From Myxacorys chilensis ATA2-1-KO14 (GTDB taxonomy: Bacteria; Cyanobacteriota; Cyanobacteriia; Leptolyngbyales; Leptolyngbyaceae), in NCBI GenBank assembly GCA_019359275.1, contig JAHHHP010000024.1:1-64000 (forward strand): a stretch of 64,000 nt of DNA. Direction: 5' to 3'. Below are positions 9,389 to 18,392 of the stretch, piece by piece; positions within the stretch are counted from its first letter, which is position 1, and each line of letters opens with the position of its first letter. The translations under genes and the position numbers were made by a program. The notes below the pieces were generated by a model, which was given only the letters and a program-made list of their open reading frames with translations, had not been told where the DNA came from and made no database searches.

Positions 9389-9648
9389 CAAGTTATTGTC
9401 ATGGATTCTAGATGCGTCGCGTTGGTATTTCTGGAGTAAGATCACCTTCACGCGGGTTGCAATTACTGCCAATGCCATTGTTGCATTCATGCCTAACCGC
9501 CCGGAAAACACTCAGGGCACAGGAAAGATCTACCAGGCTCTTGCGTCAGGAGTGCCGAGTGGTCTCTAACCATCAGGCGCACGCTATTGCTGTACTACTT
9601 CTCATTTTCTTTATTTGCCCTTTTCAAAAATAGCGAGGCTTGACTCCC

Positions 9649-11259
9649 TTGTTTTGGATATCTACCCGCTTTCATGTTTTCTCTAGCATTGCCCTTGCAA
9701 TCACCTCTCTCATGGGGGACATCATTCACCCCAAAACAGCAACCGCTCAACAAGACGTACAGCTACAAATTGGCATTGTGCAACGGTTTGGCGAAAAGCA
9801 GAAAGATACAATGCAGCTTCAAGCGGCTTCTGGCGATCGCTTAACTTTACGGTTTGAGGTCAACGGCAAGCCCGAAATACTGACCGCCTCTAATTTAAAG
9901 TTAGAAATTGCCAAGCAGCCGATTCCCCACCCGGAACTTTACGAGCGAGTTGTGTTTAGCACTCATCGCAGCTTCGAGACGGCAGAAGACCAGGCGCAGC
10001 AGTGGAAAGCGCAGGGTATCGAAGTCGAAATGGCGCAGCCGAATCGATGGGAGGTGTGGGCAAAGCGCAGTACTTACAATACGCCGCTACTTCGGCGGCT
10101 GTTGGTGCAAAGTCTAGAAGCGAAGGGCGTTAAACAGGTGCGGCTTGACAGTCGGGTACTGACCTCCGTGCCTCGCGTTAGCTGGACGCTCAACGGTCGC
10201 CGCTACAGCGCAGATCGGCTGGATATCTCATCTGGTTACGGCAAGGTGTTTGTTGATCGCGATCGCGATGATGTTCCCAATCGACTGTATGGAGGAGCAT
10301 TCCGCATTCAACCGAACGCCTACGGAAATTATTCGCTAGTAAACTTTGTTGGATTAGAAACGTATTTGCGCGGCGTCGTGCCCAATGAGATTGGAGGATG
10401 GGCCACTCAACCCGTTCTCGAAGCGCAAGCAATACTTGCCCGAACTTATGTATTGAGAAACTTACGGCGCTTCGTGGCAGATGACTATCAGCTTTGTGCC
10501 ACCACACAATGCCAAGTTTATTTTGGCTTGGGAACAGCGGCAGATACGACAGATCGTGCGATCGCGGCAACTCGCGGCTTAGTCCTCACCTATCAGAATG
10601 AGTTAGTCGATGCGCTCTATTCCTCAACTAGTGGGGGGGTCACAGCCTCGTTTAACGACGTTTGGCGCGGCTGGGAGCGACCTTACTTGACGACCGTTAT
10701 CGATTCAGCTAATCCGGTGTGGGATCTAAAGACTCGCAGCTTGGCGAACGAAACCAATTTCCGAGCCTTCATTGCCCAAAAAACAGGCTTTAACGAAGAT
10801 AAAGCGGAGTTGTTTCGGTGGAAATATCCCAGCAGCCTTGAGCAATTGAATCTGGAGCTACGCGAGTACCTCAAGAGTGTTCAGCATCCGCTGGCAAATT
10901 TTAAGACGATTCGGAATATTCAGGTCACTGAGCGATCGCACGGGGGACGAATTCTCAAAGCATCTGTCACAACTGATGCAGGCGTCGTCGAACTTGCAAA
11001 AGACGATGTTCTAAATGTGTTCTCCAAACCTGCAAGCACTCTGTTTTACGTCGAACCGATGGTTGACAAAAACCGCGTGCTGAAGGGCTTCACCTTTGTG
11101 GGCGGCGGCTTTGGGCATGGAGTCGGTTTGAGCCAGATGGGAACTTACCGTCTAGGGGCAGCAGGCTGGTCGAGTGCAAAAATTCTTAACTTCTATTTTC
11201 CTAGCACTCAGTTGCAGCCGATTAACCAATCGATCGCGTTGTGGAAGGATCGTTCTTGA
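9649..11259 (+). CDS. SpoIID/LytB domain protein, secreted
   Basis: Members of this family cut or modify peptidoglycan (SpoIID is a lytic transglycosylase). About 536 aa: signal peptide ending ATAQ|Q, a region of about 150 residues resembling an SPOR-type repeat (HRSFETAEDQAQQWKAQG), then the SpoIID/LytB domain with GLETYLRGVVPNEI, the LEAQAILARTYVL helix and the C-terminal motif GFGHGVGLSQMG. Only TTG starts fit upstream of the signal peptide: TTG 9649 has GAGG 10 bases before it, while TTG 9640 is too close to that site. It points away from srx. Confidence 0.85.
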   Translation: MFWISTRFHVFSSIALAITSLMGDIIHPKTATAQQDVQLQIGIVQRFGEKQKDTMQLQAASGDRLTLRFEVNGKPEILTASNLKLEIAKQPIPHPELYERVVFSTHRSFETAEDQAQQWKAQGIEVEMAQPNRWEVWAKRSTYNTPLLRRLLVQSLEAKGVKQVRLDSRVLTSVPRVSWTLNGRRYSADRLDISSGYGKVFVDRDRDDVPNRLYGGAFRIQPNAYGNYSLVNFVGLETYLRGVVPNEIGGWATQPVLEAQAILARTYVLRNLRRFVADDYQLCATTQCQVYFGLGTAADTTDRAIAATRGLVLTYQNELVDALYSSTSGGVTASFNDVWRGWERPYLTTVIDSANPVWDLKTRSLANETNFRAFIAQKTGFNEDKAELFRWKYPSSLEQLNLELREYLKSVQHPLANFKTIRNIQVTERSHGGRILKASVTTDAGVVELAKDDVLNVFSKPASTLFYVEPMVDKNRVLKGFTFVGGGFGHGVGLSQMGTYRLGAAGWSSAKILNFYFPSTQLQPINQSIALWKDRS

Positions 11260-11521
11260 AGAGAGACAAGCTTCACAACACCAATCTTCACAAGATCAAT
11301 AACGGGTCAATAGCTGAGGAAGGCGGAACTGCAAAACACTACGGATGAATGCCTACTAGGCGGGATTTTAGTGATTCGATTTCAGTTTCCCTACCCTAAA
11401 TGCAACAAAACAGAAGCACCAGAGCGGCGCTTCTGCAACCTGCAAAAAACATAGGGGTTTTGAGAATTGCCGCTCCTTAAAATTAGAGCGGCGGCAGTAG
11501 CAAGGGGCTACTTCCATCATT
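11260..11521. other. Intergenic region between convergent genes
   Basis: No gene found here. The notable structure is an inverted repeat GCCGCTC...GAGCGGC near 11469-11490, which could act as a transcript end for the SpoIID/LytB gene. Confidence 0.3.
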
Positions 11522-11563
11522 ACCAAACAGAGAGATGAGAAGCGAGAATCCTCTCTGTTTGGT
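11522..11563. terminator. Hairpin between SpoIID/LytB gene and ferredoxin
   Basis: Perfect 13-base arms ACCAAACAGAGAG and CTCTCTGTTTGGT around a 16-base loop, 9 bases past the ferredoxin stop codon (minus strand). There is no strong T-run on either side, so termination may be Rho-like or the hairpin may stabilise the petF mRNA. Confidence 0.6.
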
Positions 11564-11572
11564 TAGAAGAAT

Positions 11573-11872
11573 CTAGTACAGTTCTTCTTCCTGATGAGTC
11601 ATGATAGTGCAGTCGGAAGTCGGGTATGCAACACAGGTGAGCACATAGCCTGCTTCGATCTGGTCATCATCTAAGAAGGACTGGTCAGACTGGTCAACTG
11701 TGCCGGCCGTGATCTTACCAGCACAAGTCGAGCAAGCACCCGCGCGGCAGGAGTAGGGCAGGTCAATACCTTGCTCTTCAGCCGCATCAAGAATGTACTC
11801 ATCTTCGGGCACGTCGATCGTGGTATTTAGCCCTTCAGCTTCGTTAACTAGCGTGACTTTGAAACTAGCCAT
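11573..11872 (-). CDS. petF: Plant-type [2Fe-2S] ferredoxin
   Basis: 99 aa soluble electron carrier that takes electrons from photosystem I and passes them to FNR, nitrite reductase, thioredoxin reductase and other acceptors. The four cluster cysteines are in place: C42, C47 and C50 in CRAGACSTC and C80 in YVLTCVAYP. The acidic surface ([23 protein letters not shown]) and length fit the main photosynthetic ferredoxin. A GAGAGGA ribosome-binding site lies before ATG 11872. It appears monocistronic, bounded by a hairpin and a 414-base upstream gap. Confidence 0.95.
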   Translation of the reverse strand: MASFKVTLVNEAEGLNTTIDVPEDEYILDAAEEQGIDLPYSCRAGACSTCAGKITAGTVDQSDQSFLDDDQIEAGYVLTCVAYPTSDCTIMTHQEEELY

Positions 11873-12287
11873 GCGGTGTGATCCTCTCTATTTGTAGAAA
11901 CGGCATTGATTGCCTTCTGAAATCGTTGACTTAAGTTTTACCAATACTTGGTTTATACCGTTTGCCAACTTCAATTCTGATACTACGGGAAAATTTAAGA
12001 GTTAAGACGGTCAATTCGCGCTTTTGTGAATGGGATTCGTAATAAAAACTGCCCATTTAATCTACTTATACTTATAGGACGGGTCCGAAAAGAGAGCTAA
12101 GAAGGTAAAAATTGCACAAAAATCATTGAATTAATCGTTGTCGAAAATTTCTCAACATCAGGCTGCCGCGCTCTTGCAGGGCTTGTTGCACAAGTTGGGA
12201 AATTAGGGTAGTAACGGGTCGATTAGGAAAGATCCGACTTGTTGAAGATGCAAGATGGCTAACGTTTTGCAGGATGCAGATTGTCTC
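11873..12287 (-). promoter_or_regulatory. petF upstream region with an in-frame 3' extension of the pip gene
   Basis: The petF promoter must lie here; no confident -10/-35 was found. At 12123-12287 the minus strand carries a protein-like frame ending ...LVQQALQERGSLMLRNFRQRL and so on, stopped by TGA at 12123-12125. It is in the same frame as pip and begins right after the pip TAA, but has no ATG, GTG or TTG near its start. Confidence 0.35.
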
Positions 12288-13235
12288 TTAGTAAGCTGCG
12301 AATTTATCTGTTGCCTCAATCAAAGCACTTAGGATTCCTGCTTCCATCATGGAATGTCCGGCATCAGGAACCACGATAAATTCAGCGTCAGGTAAAGCTT
12401 TATGTAAATCCCAGGCAGACGCCATCGGGCAAACTACATCGTAGCGACCTTGGATAATGACGATGGGAAGATGACGGATACGATCGCACCCTTTTAACAA
12501 CTGGTCATCCACCCCGAAGAAGCCTCGATTGGTGAAGTAGTGACACTCAATTCGCGCAAACGCTTCAGCAAAAGCATCTTCCTCAAAATGATCTTGCAAA
12601 TCAGGATCGATCAACAATCGGCTTGTACTTCCCTCCCAGACTGACCAAGCTTTCGCGGCATGTTGACGGATTCCGGCATCATCGCTCGTAAGTCGTTGGT
12701 AGTAAGCCGAGACTAAATCTTGTCGTTCTGCTTCAGGAATCGGCGCAAGATATGATTCCCACGCATCAGGAAAAATCCAGCTTGCGCCTTCTTGGTAGAA
12801 CCAGAGAATCTCTTTACGGCGAAGTAAAAAGATGCCGCGCAAGATTAAGCCTAAGCAGCGATCGCTGTGCGTTTGAGCATAGGCCAAGGCCAGAGTACTG
12901 CCCCAACTGCCGCCAAATACGACCCACTGATCAACGCCGAGATGCGATCGCAGTTTCTCAATATCGCTTACCAAATCCCATGTCGTATTCTCCCGCAGTT
13001 CGGCATGGGGCGTACTGTTGCCAGCACCACGCTGATCAAACAAGATAATTCGCCATTGGCTTGGGTCAAAATACTGTCGGTGTTCAGGAATCGTTCCACC
13101 ACCCGGACCACCATGCAGAAAGACAACAGGTTTTCCGTTCGGATTGCCTGACTGTTCGTAGTAGAGGGTGTGAAGCTCCGAGACGGGAAGCATCCCAGTT
13201 TGATAGGGCGCGATCACGGGATAAAGGTTACGCAT
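12288..13235 (-). CDS. pip: Proline iminopeptidase (S33 alpha/beta hydrolase)
   Basis: Releases N-terminal proline from peptides in the cytoplasm. The oxyanion motif HGGPGGG, the DQRGAGNS segment and the nucleophile GGSWGS are all present, with a late catalytic Asp (QGRYDVVCP) and His (DAGHSMM). The frame is open from 13286, but that start overlaps the permease gene; ATG 13235 gives the family start MRNLYPVIAPYQTG, 4 bases after the permease stop. 315 aa. The tight spacing suggests translation coupled to the upstream peptide-permease gene, sensible for peptide use. The frame continues for 54 codons past the stop. Confidence 0.93.
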   Translation of the reverse strand: MRNLYPVIAPYQTGMLPVSELHTLYYEQSGNPNGKPVVFLHGGPGGGTIPEHRQYFDPSQWRIILFDQRGAGNSTPHAELRENTTWDLVSDIEKLRSHLGVDQWVVFGGSWGSTLALAYAQTHSDRCLGLILRGIFLLRRKEILWFYQEGASWIFPDAWESYLAPIPEAERQDLVSAYYQRLTSDDAGIRQHAAKAWSVWEGSTSRLLIDPDLQDHFEEDAFAEAFARIECHYFTNRGFFGVDDQLLKGCDRIRHLPIVIIQGRYDVVCPMASAWDLHKALPDAEFIVVPDAGHSMMEAGILSALIEATDKFAAY

Positions 13236-13239
13236 AGTA

Positions 13240-14382
13240 TTAGCGTTGTTGTAAACTGCGAGGATCGAGCGCATCGCGCAAGCCATCGCCTAGAAGATTA
13301 AATGCTAATACAGTCAGGATAATCAGCAAAGCGGGGGGCCAAATCAACCACGGTTGTAGAACTAAAATTGACGCATTTGTGGCAAGAGACAGCATATTGC
13401 CCCACGATGGATCAGGCTGCTGAATGCCCAATCCAATCAAGCTCAGAACGGACTCCGCGACGATAAAGCTCGGTATTCTTAGCGTGGCGGAAATAATGAC
13501 ATACGTTGCCGTCTGAGGCAGCACATGGCGCAGAATAATGTACAACGGCTTGCCGCCCATTGCCCGCGACGCTTGCACAAATTCTTGCTCTTTAATGGAC
13601 AGCACCTGACCACGGATCACGCGTGCCAAGCTAGCCCAACTAATAAAGGAGGTAATCAAGATAATCAGCAGAAATCGCTGAGCGCTAGACAAACCGGGTG
13701 GCAGTACGGCGGCTAAAGCAACGAGCAGATAAATGTCAGGAATCGTCATTAGCACTTCGACAAAGCGCATGAGTCCGGCATCTAGCCAGCCACCAAAATA
13801 GCCAGAAATTCCGCCCACTAGCATTCCTAGAGGGAACGAGAGCGCAATCCCAACTAAACCAATACTGAGACTAATTCTGCCACCAAAAAGTAATCGGCTG
13901 AACTGATCCCGCGCTTGCTCATCGGTTCCAAGAAGGTTCCATCTAGCAGCTCCGGTTGCTGTGCCAAACAGGTGAAGATTGCCAGGAATACCGGGGAAAA
14001 TCTCTATCTCCTCAAATTTTGGATCAGTGAGGGAAGGCTGCGTTGGCAGCGGCAGGCGAAGCTCAAGAATACGGTACGGATCGCCTTGCACAAACAGTCG
14101 GATCGGCGATGGTTTTGAGCGATCAACAATCAGATTTCGTTCCCCTGTCTCAACGTTAATCGGGCCTTGAATTGTGGGATATACATGGGGGCCAACAAAC
14201 TCGCCATTCTGATTTGTCCAGTAAATCTCCGTGGGCGGCAAGAGCGCTCCATCAATTTGAGATTCGTAGGGATCGTAGGGCGCGACAAATTCAGCCCCAA
14301 TCACCGCAAGATAGAACACCAGCAGAAGTAGCGCACCAAAGCGGGCTAATGGATTTCTCTTGAGCTTTTGCCACCAGTTCAT
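13240..14382 (-). CDS. OppC/DppC-type peptide ABC transporter permease
   Basis: Inner-membrane permease for oligopeptides or related solutes. 380 aa with a first membrane helix at about 15-33, a periplasmic insert of about 120 residues, then five helices; the ATPase-contact EAA loop is visible (FVQASRAMGGKPLYIILRHVLPQ). The OppC N-terminal domain and the final GDGLRDALDPR fit the family. No OppB, binding protein or ATPase lies next to it: its neighbours are an AI-2E transporter upstream and proline iminopeptidase 4 bases downstream. Partners must be encoded elsewhere. Confidence 0.9.
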   Translation of the reverse strand: MNWWQKLKRNPLARFGALLLLVFYLAVIGAEFVAPYDPYESQIDGALLPPTEIYWTNQNGEFVGPHVYPTIQGPINVETGERNLIVDRSKPSPIRLFVQGDPYRILELRLPLPTQPSLTDPKFEEIEIFPGIPGNLHLFGTATGAARWNLLGTDEQARDQFSRLLFGGRISLSIGLVGIALSFPLGMLVGGISGYFGGWLDAGLMRFVEVLMTIPDIYLLVALAAVLPPGLSSAQRFLLIILITSFISWASLARVIRGQVLSIKEQEFVQASRAMGGKPLYIILRHVLPQTATYVIISATLRIPSFIVAESVLSLIGLGIQQPDPSWGNMLSLATNASILVLQPWLIWPPALLIILTVLAFNLLGDGLRDALDPRSLQQR

Positions 14383-14412
14383 AAGGCGTACGCGATGTGG
14401 GGTAGAGAGCGA

Positions 14413-15558
14413 TTAGCGTTCTTGACCGACAACCGAAATTTTTTGGTCTTCGTCGTCTGACTCGATCGATAAGATGGGTTCAAGGATACTATTTTCTACG
14501 ATTTCCGAGAAGATCGAACCAGATTGAGGCGGCAAACTAGGATTAAGAATGATGTCTAGTATGGTTCTTATAACACTGGTTAAAGGAATCGCCAAAATCA
14601 CGCCAAGCAGTCCGGCGACCCTAGCTCCAAACAGCAGCGACGCCAGAATAACCACGGGGCTTAAGCCCGTAAGATTACCCAAAATTCGAGGCGCGATGAA
14701 GTTGTCTTTGATTTGTTGCAGCGCGATCGCTGTCCCCAACACTTGAAGTGCCAACCACCAGTCAATAAACGCGACTACAACACACACCGTCGCAATGCCC
14801 AGCGTTGCTCCCACAAAGGGAATGACTTCTAGAACACCTATGAACACGGCGAATACGAGGAAGAACGGCACTCTAAGCCACCAGAACGCAACTGATAGCG
14901 TCGTTGCCATGAATAGCCCTAATAGCAGTTGCCCTGAGGCAAATCGCTGTAAGCTATCCCGCAGCGAGGCTGTAAGACTGTCTCGAATTGGGTCAGAGAA
15001 AATGCTGGTTAACCCATTCCAAAGTTTTTCGCCATCCAGCACAAAGTAGAACGAAATCACCAGAATCAAAATTAAGTCCAGCACCCAGTTGAACGTACCA
15101 ACGACTAATCCGATTCCGGTTGATGCGATCGCCTGTACCTGCCCTTGCACCTGAGCTGAAAGCTGCTGTTCTAGAAACGATAGATCAATCCCCAATCGCC
15201 ACGAATCACTCCAATCTTGGAGGTCGGTTAACTGCTGCTGACCCGAGCCAATCAGATTAGGTAGATTTGTAATTAGCTGTTGAGCTTGGTGAAGAATGGG
15301 CGGTGCGATCGTCAGACCCGCAACAACCAACGCAACCCCAGCGAGAAGATAGACGATCGCGGCGGCAAGCGGTCTTGGAAGAACCTGCTGCAACCGCACT
15401 ACAGGATAGTTCAACACAAACGCGACTAGCCCCGCCGTTACCAGAACGCTGAGTAATTCACCAAAATAGGTAAGCGCGTTCAACGTCAACCAACCTGTGA
15501 CGAGAATCAACAGCCAGGTAATGAGAAACTGTTGAATTGGAGAGAAAAAACGATCCAT
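14413..15558 (-). CDS. AI-2E family transporter (TqsA/YdiK-like)
   Basis: Predicted polytopic membrane protein, 381 aa, with 7-8 hydrophobic segments in the family pattern: two pairs at the N-terminus (about 10-90), an extracytoplasmic coiled region (about 100-150), then C-terminal helices containing VLEVIPFVGATLGI and QQIKDNFIAPRILG, both typical of the family. Members export AI-2 or act as ion antiporters; the substrate here is unknown. It is 30 bases upstream of the permease gene on the same strand. Confidence 0.88.
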   Translation of the reverse strand: MDRFFSPIQQFLITWLLILVTGWLTLNALTYFGELLSVLVTAGLVAFVLNYPVVRLQQVLPRPLAAAIVYLLAGVALVVAGLTIAPPILHQAQQLITNLPNLIGSGQQQLTDLQDWSDSWRLGIDLSFLEQQLSAQVQGQVQAIASTGIGLVVGTFNWVLDLILILVISFYFVLDGEKLWNGLTSIFSDPIRDSLTASLRDSLQRFASGQLLLGLFMATTLSVAFWWLRVPFFLVFAVFIGVLEVIPFVGATLGIATVCVVVAFIDWWLALQVLGTAIALQQIKDNFIAPRILGNLTGLSPVVILASLLFGARVAGLLGVILAIPLTSVIRTILDIILNPSLPPQSGSIFSEIVENSILEPILSIESDDEDQKISVVGQER

Positions 15559-15661
15559 AATTAAAGACTGAACGAGGATCGAGAGCCAAATTTGTCTTTA
15601 CATCCTATCGCTTTTGCGTTCAATGGAATGGTGACACCGTTCTCGAACCCAGTGCTGCTCG

Positions 15662-16498
15662 CTAGTCGTCCAATCGTTCGTGTTCAACCACAAACACATT
15701 CGAGTACAAATTCGCAACAATTTGTTTACCCTGCTGGGTCAACGATAAGTAGTACAGCGCGTCTTTAATGTAGGGATAAACGCCATGCCAGTAGAACTTT
15801 GGATAGTTTTTACGTAAATCTCCCGGATGACGATAGCCTAACGCCTTATTTACGCCTGTCTCTTCAAATTCATAGTAGAGCGCACTAATCTTTTTTAAGT
15901 AGCGTGGATCGCTGAGTTGACCAATCAAATCAGATGCTCGAATCAGACCCGGATAGTGGGTGGTGTTCTGATGATCTTCAGCGGCCGGAACCGGAAACCG
16001 AGTCAGTTCAATGTTATATTTCACCACTTCAGCATCGATCAGCTTATGCCCGCCAAAGCGCTCATCGACAAACAGCTTGGCGCGATCGACATGGTAGGGC
16101 GTCAGAGCAGCGTCCGAAGATCCGGGAGGCAGCGACACCATTTTGCGATCGCGTCCGGTGGCATACATTCCCTTTTGATCGTGCCGACATACTCCTTTGA
16201 CATAGCCAATGTCATGACAAACCAGCGCAATCACAAAGTGCAGCCAATCTTCACATGACACTCCTCCTTCCCGAATATGTCGTCCTCGAAGGATTTCTTG
16301 CCCGACCAGCGTTACTAGGATGGAATGTTCTACGTTGTGATAGAGGGCATCGCTGTTGGCAATATTTTCCATTGCCATCGATCCAACCCAGCCAATAATG
16401 TCTTCATAATCAGACTTCCAGCCACCATATGTACGGTGATAGCCTTCTTTGAGTTTGCAGACAAAATCGTCGATTAGGAGCTCGGTTGCGTTAAACAT
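15662..16498 (-). CDS. HD-domain metal-dependent phosphohydrolase
   Basis: 278 aa soluble protein. It has spaced metal-ligand motifs: an early H (ALYHNVEHS), the HD pair in LVCHDIGY, and a later RASDLIGQLSD acidic motif, the arrangement of HD hydrolases acting on nucleotides or phosphodiesters. The frame is open from 16528; ATG 16498 (MFNATELLIDDF) is preferred, since the ten extra residues do not look part of the domain. The protein looks conserved in cyanobacteria; no substrate can be assigned. It diverges from the RND operon. Confidence 0.8.
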   Translation of the reverse strand: MFNATELLIDDFVCKLKEGYHRTYGGWKSDYEDIIGWVGSMAMENIANSDALYHNVEHSILVTLVGQEILRGRHIREGGVSCEDWLHFVIALVCHDIGYVKGVCRHDQKGMYATGRDRKMVSLPPGSSDAALTPYHVDRAKLFVDERFGGHKLIDAEVVKYNIELTRFPVPAAEDHQNTTHYPGLIRASDLIGQLSDPRYLKKISALYYEFEETGVNKALGYRHPGDLRKNYPKFYWHGVYPYIKDALYYLSLTQQGKQIVANLYSNVFVVEHERLDD

Positions 16499-16831
16499 GG
16501 GGGCGCTTAAGAGTTGCAATGCAGGCAATTTGACTTATTTTTCCCCAAATTTTCAAAAATTCTTGCTCACACAGATCCTTGCTCAAAATAGGGGAAAGAT
16601 ACAGTGAAGCGTCCGTATTCGTTGCCGAGCCATCTGTAGTGCTTGTGTGAGAGACAATAGATTCCTCTTTTGTTTCCCTCACTGTGTTTGACAAGAATGT
16701 TGCACAACAATACTTCGCATACGTCATAATTAGTTAAAGAAATATCAAGAACTCGTGAAGACTAAGTTCACGATTGTGGTTCCAGATTTGTACTTAGAAT
16801 CGTCATCTAATTCCGATGAGGAAAGAAAAAC
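16499..16831. promoter_or_regulatory. Divergent promoter region of the HD and RND genes
   Basis: These 333 bases separate two divergent transcription units and contain no supported gene. A GAGG site at 16818-16821 lies 10 bases before the GTG start of the RND adaptor. No operator repeat was recognised. Confidence 0.3.
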
Positions 16832-18319
16832 GTGGCATTCAACACCTTCTCACCGACTGATCCCCCTGAATCGCAACCGTCTCCTCCAGAAATTGAACAT
16901 TCAGATTCAGATTCAGGCATCGCTCTACCTGAGCGATCTGACGCTCCTGCGCGGGGGTGGCTTTCGGGTGGACGGGGAGTGCTACTAGGGCTGGGATTGG
17001 GTATGGCGATCGCAGCAGGCAGCATGGCAGTCGCATCGCGCTCAAATAAACAACCTGCAGCTCCTGCACCTATGCAGGCCACTGTGGCAGGGCAAACGGT
17101 GAGCATTGAACCCGCTCAATTGACCTCTGTTTCTCAGACCTTCCCCACTCAGGGAACAGTCCAAGCACGAGATTGGGTGTCTGTGATTCCAAAAGCGGCA
17201 GGGGTGCAGATTCAGGAAATTCGCGTCCAGGAAGGACAGCGAGTGGAAGCGGGACAAGTGATCGCCGTTTTAGACAATTCGGTGCAGCAAGAGCGCCTGA
17301 ATCAGGCAAATGCTCAAGTGTCGTCGGCGCAAGCGCAATATCAATCCGCTGAAACTCAGCTGGAAGGGGCACGGGCGCAGTTGCAAACTGCACAGGCGCA
17401 ACTGACCTCTGCTAAGGTTGGCGTTGAGCAAAAGCGGGCGCAACTCCGGCAGCAGCAAGCGGCGGTGGCGGAAGCAGAAAGCAATCTCCGTCGCTATCAG
17501 AGTCTGGCTAATCAAGGCGTTGTGTCTCGTCAAGAAGCAGAGTCTCGCAGCACGAGTGCGGTGACAGCTCGCGAGAACGTCAATGTAGCGCAAAGCAGCA
17601 TTAATAGCGCTCAAGCCGATGTGGGACGGGCACAAGCAGAGGTAAGCAAAGCTCAAGCAGGCGTGAGTCAAGCTCAAGCAGGCGTGAGTCAAGCTCAAGC
17701 AGGCGTGAAAAATGCGATCGCACAACTTCAAGAGCAGCAGACCCAACTGAATCAAGCCTCGGTCGTTCAAGCCCCAGCCAGCGGCATCATCGCGAAGAAG
17801 ACGGTAAGCGTGGGCGATCAGACGGGAAAAGATCCCCTGTTTGCGATCATTCAAGACGGAGCAACAGAGCTACAAGCCAAGGTTCCCGAAAATCTGTTGT
17901 CGAAAGTCCGGGAGGGCGAGATCGCTCAAGTCACGTCGGATGCCGATCCGCAACTCAAAGTGCAGGGTCAGGTGCGGGAAATTGATCCGACCGTAGATGA
18001 AAAAACTCGTCAAGCGACGGTGAAGATTAACTTGCCTCCAAATGCATCCATTAGACCCGGCATCTTTCTCAAAGCAGCGATCGCGTATGACACGGCGGAA
18101 GTTCTAACCGTTCCGACAGAAGCGGTGCTGTCGCAGTCCGACGGTCAAAAGACTGTCTACGTGTTAGACGGAGAGGTTGCCCGCGCCCGTCCCGTGCAGG
18201 TGGGCGAGCCATCTGAAGGACGCTTGGTTGTGAAAGAAGGACTAAAACCTGGCGAACAGGTGATTACGGCGGGGGCAGGGTTCTTAAAAGATGGCGATCG
18301 CGTCACGGTTGTGAAATAA
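16832..18319 (+). CDS. RND efflux periplasmic adaptor (HlyD/MFP family)
   Basis: Links an inner-membrane RND pump to an outer-membrane channel. 495 aa from GTG 16832 (GAGG 10 bases upstream). Residues 48-68 form an N-terminal membrane anchor, followed by a first lipoyl half (VIPKAAGVQIQEIRVQEGQRVEAGQ), a long Ala/Gln-rich coiled-coil hairpin (about 150-305), a second lipoyl half (VVQAPASGIIAKKTV) and beta-barrel domains (TVDEKTRQATVKINL). The hairpin contains a 21-base tandem repeat that adds one heptad per copy (QAGVSQA). It is 73 bases upstream of the pump gene and clearly in the same operon. Confidence 0.93.
   Translation: MAFNTFSPTDPPESQPSPPEIEHSDSDSGIALPERSDAPARGWLSGGRGVLLGLGLGMAIAAGSMAVASRSNKQPAAPAPMQATVAGQTVSIEPAQLTSVSQTFPTQGTVQARDWVSVIPKAAGVQIQEIRVQEGQRVEAGQVIAVLDNSVQQERLNQANAQVSSAQAQYQSAETQLEGARAQLQTAQAQLTSAKVGVEQKRAQLRQQQAAVAEAESNLRRYQSLANQGVVSRQEAESRSTSAVTARENVNVAQSSINSAQADVGRAQAEVSKAQAGVSQAQAGVSQAQAGVKNAIAQLQEQQTQLNQASVVQAPASGIIAKKTVSVGDQTGKDPLFAIIQDGATELQAKVPENLLSKVREGEIAQVTSDADPQLKVQGQVREIDPTVDEKTRQATVKINLPPNASIRPGIFLKAAIAYDTAEVLTVPTEAVLSQSDGQKTVYVLDGEVARARPVQVGEPSEGRLVVKEGLKPGEQVITAGAGFLKDGDRVTVVK
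17651..17710 (+). repeat. 21-base in-frame tandem repeat in the adaptor coiled coil
   Basis: Two exact copies (17651-17671, 17672-17692) and an 18-base partial third, each encoding seven residues of the coiled coil. Since 21 bases equal one heptad, copy-number change by slippage would lengthen or shorten the hairpin without breaking frame. Confidence 0.9.
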
Positions 18320-18392
18320 GTGGCGATAGAAATGGCGCACTCGCGCCGACTTGTTGTTCAATCTTCAATTCTGCTTCCTGCTTTAGGAGCTT

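Noticed and set aside
9375..9633. Two overlapping plus-strand frames of 64 and 73 codons between srx and the SpoIID/LytB gene
   Set aside because: Neither has a convincing ribosome-binding site or protein-like composition; the region is better seen as divergent promoters.
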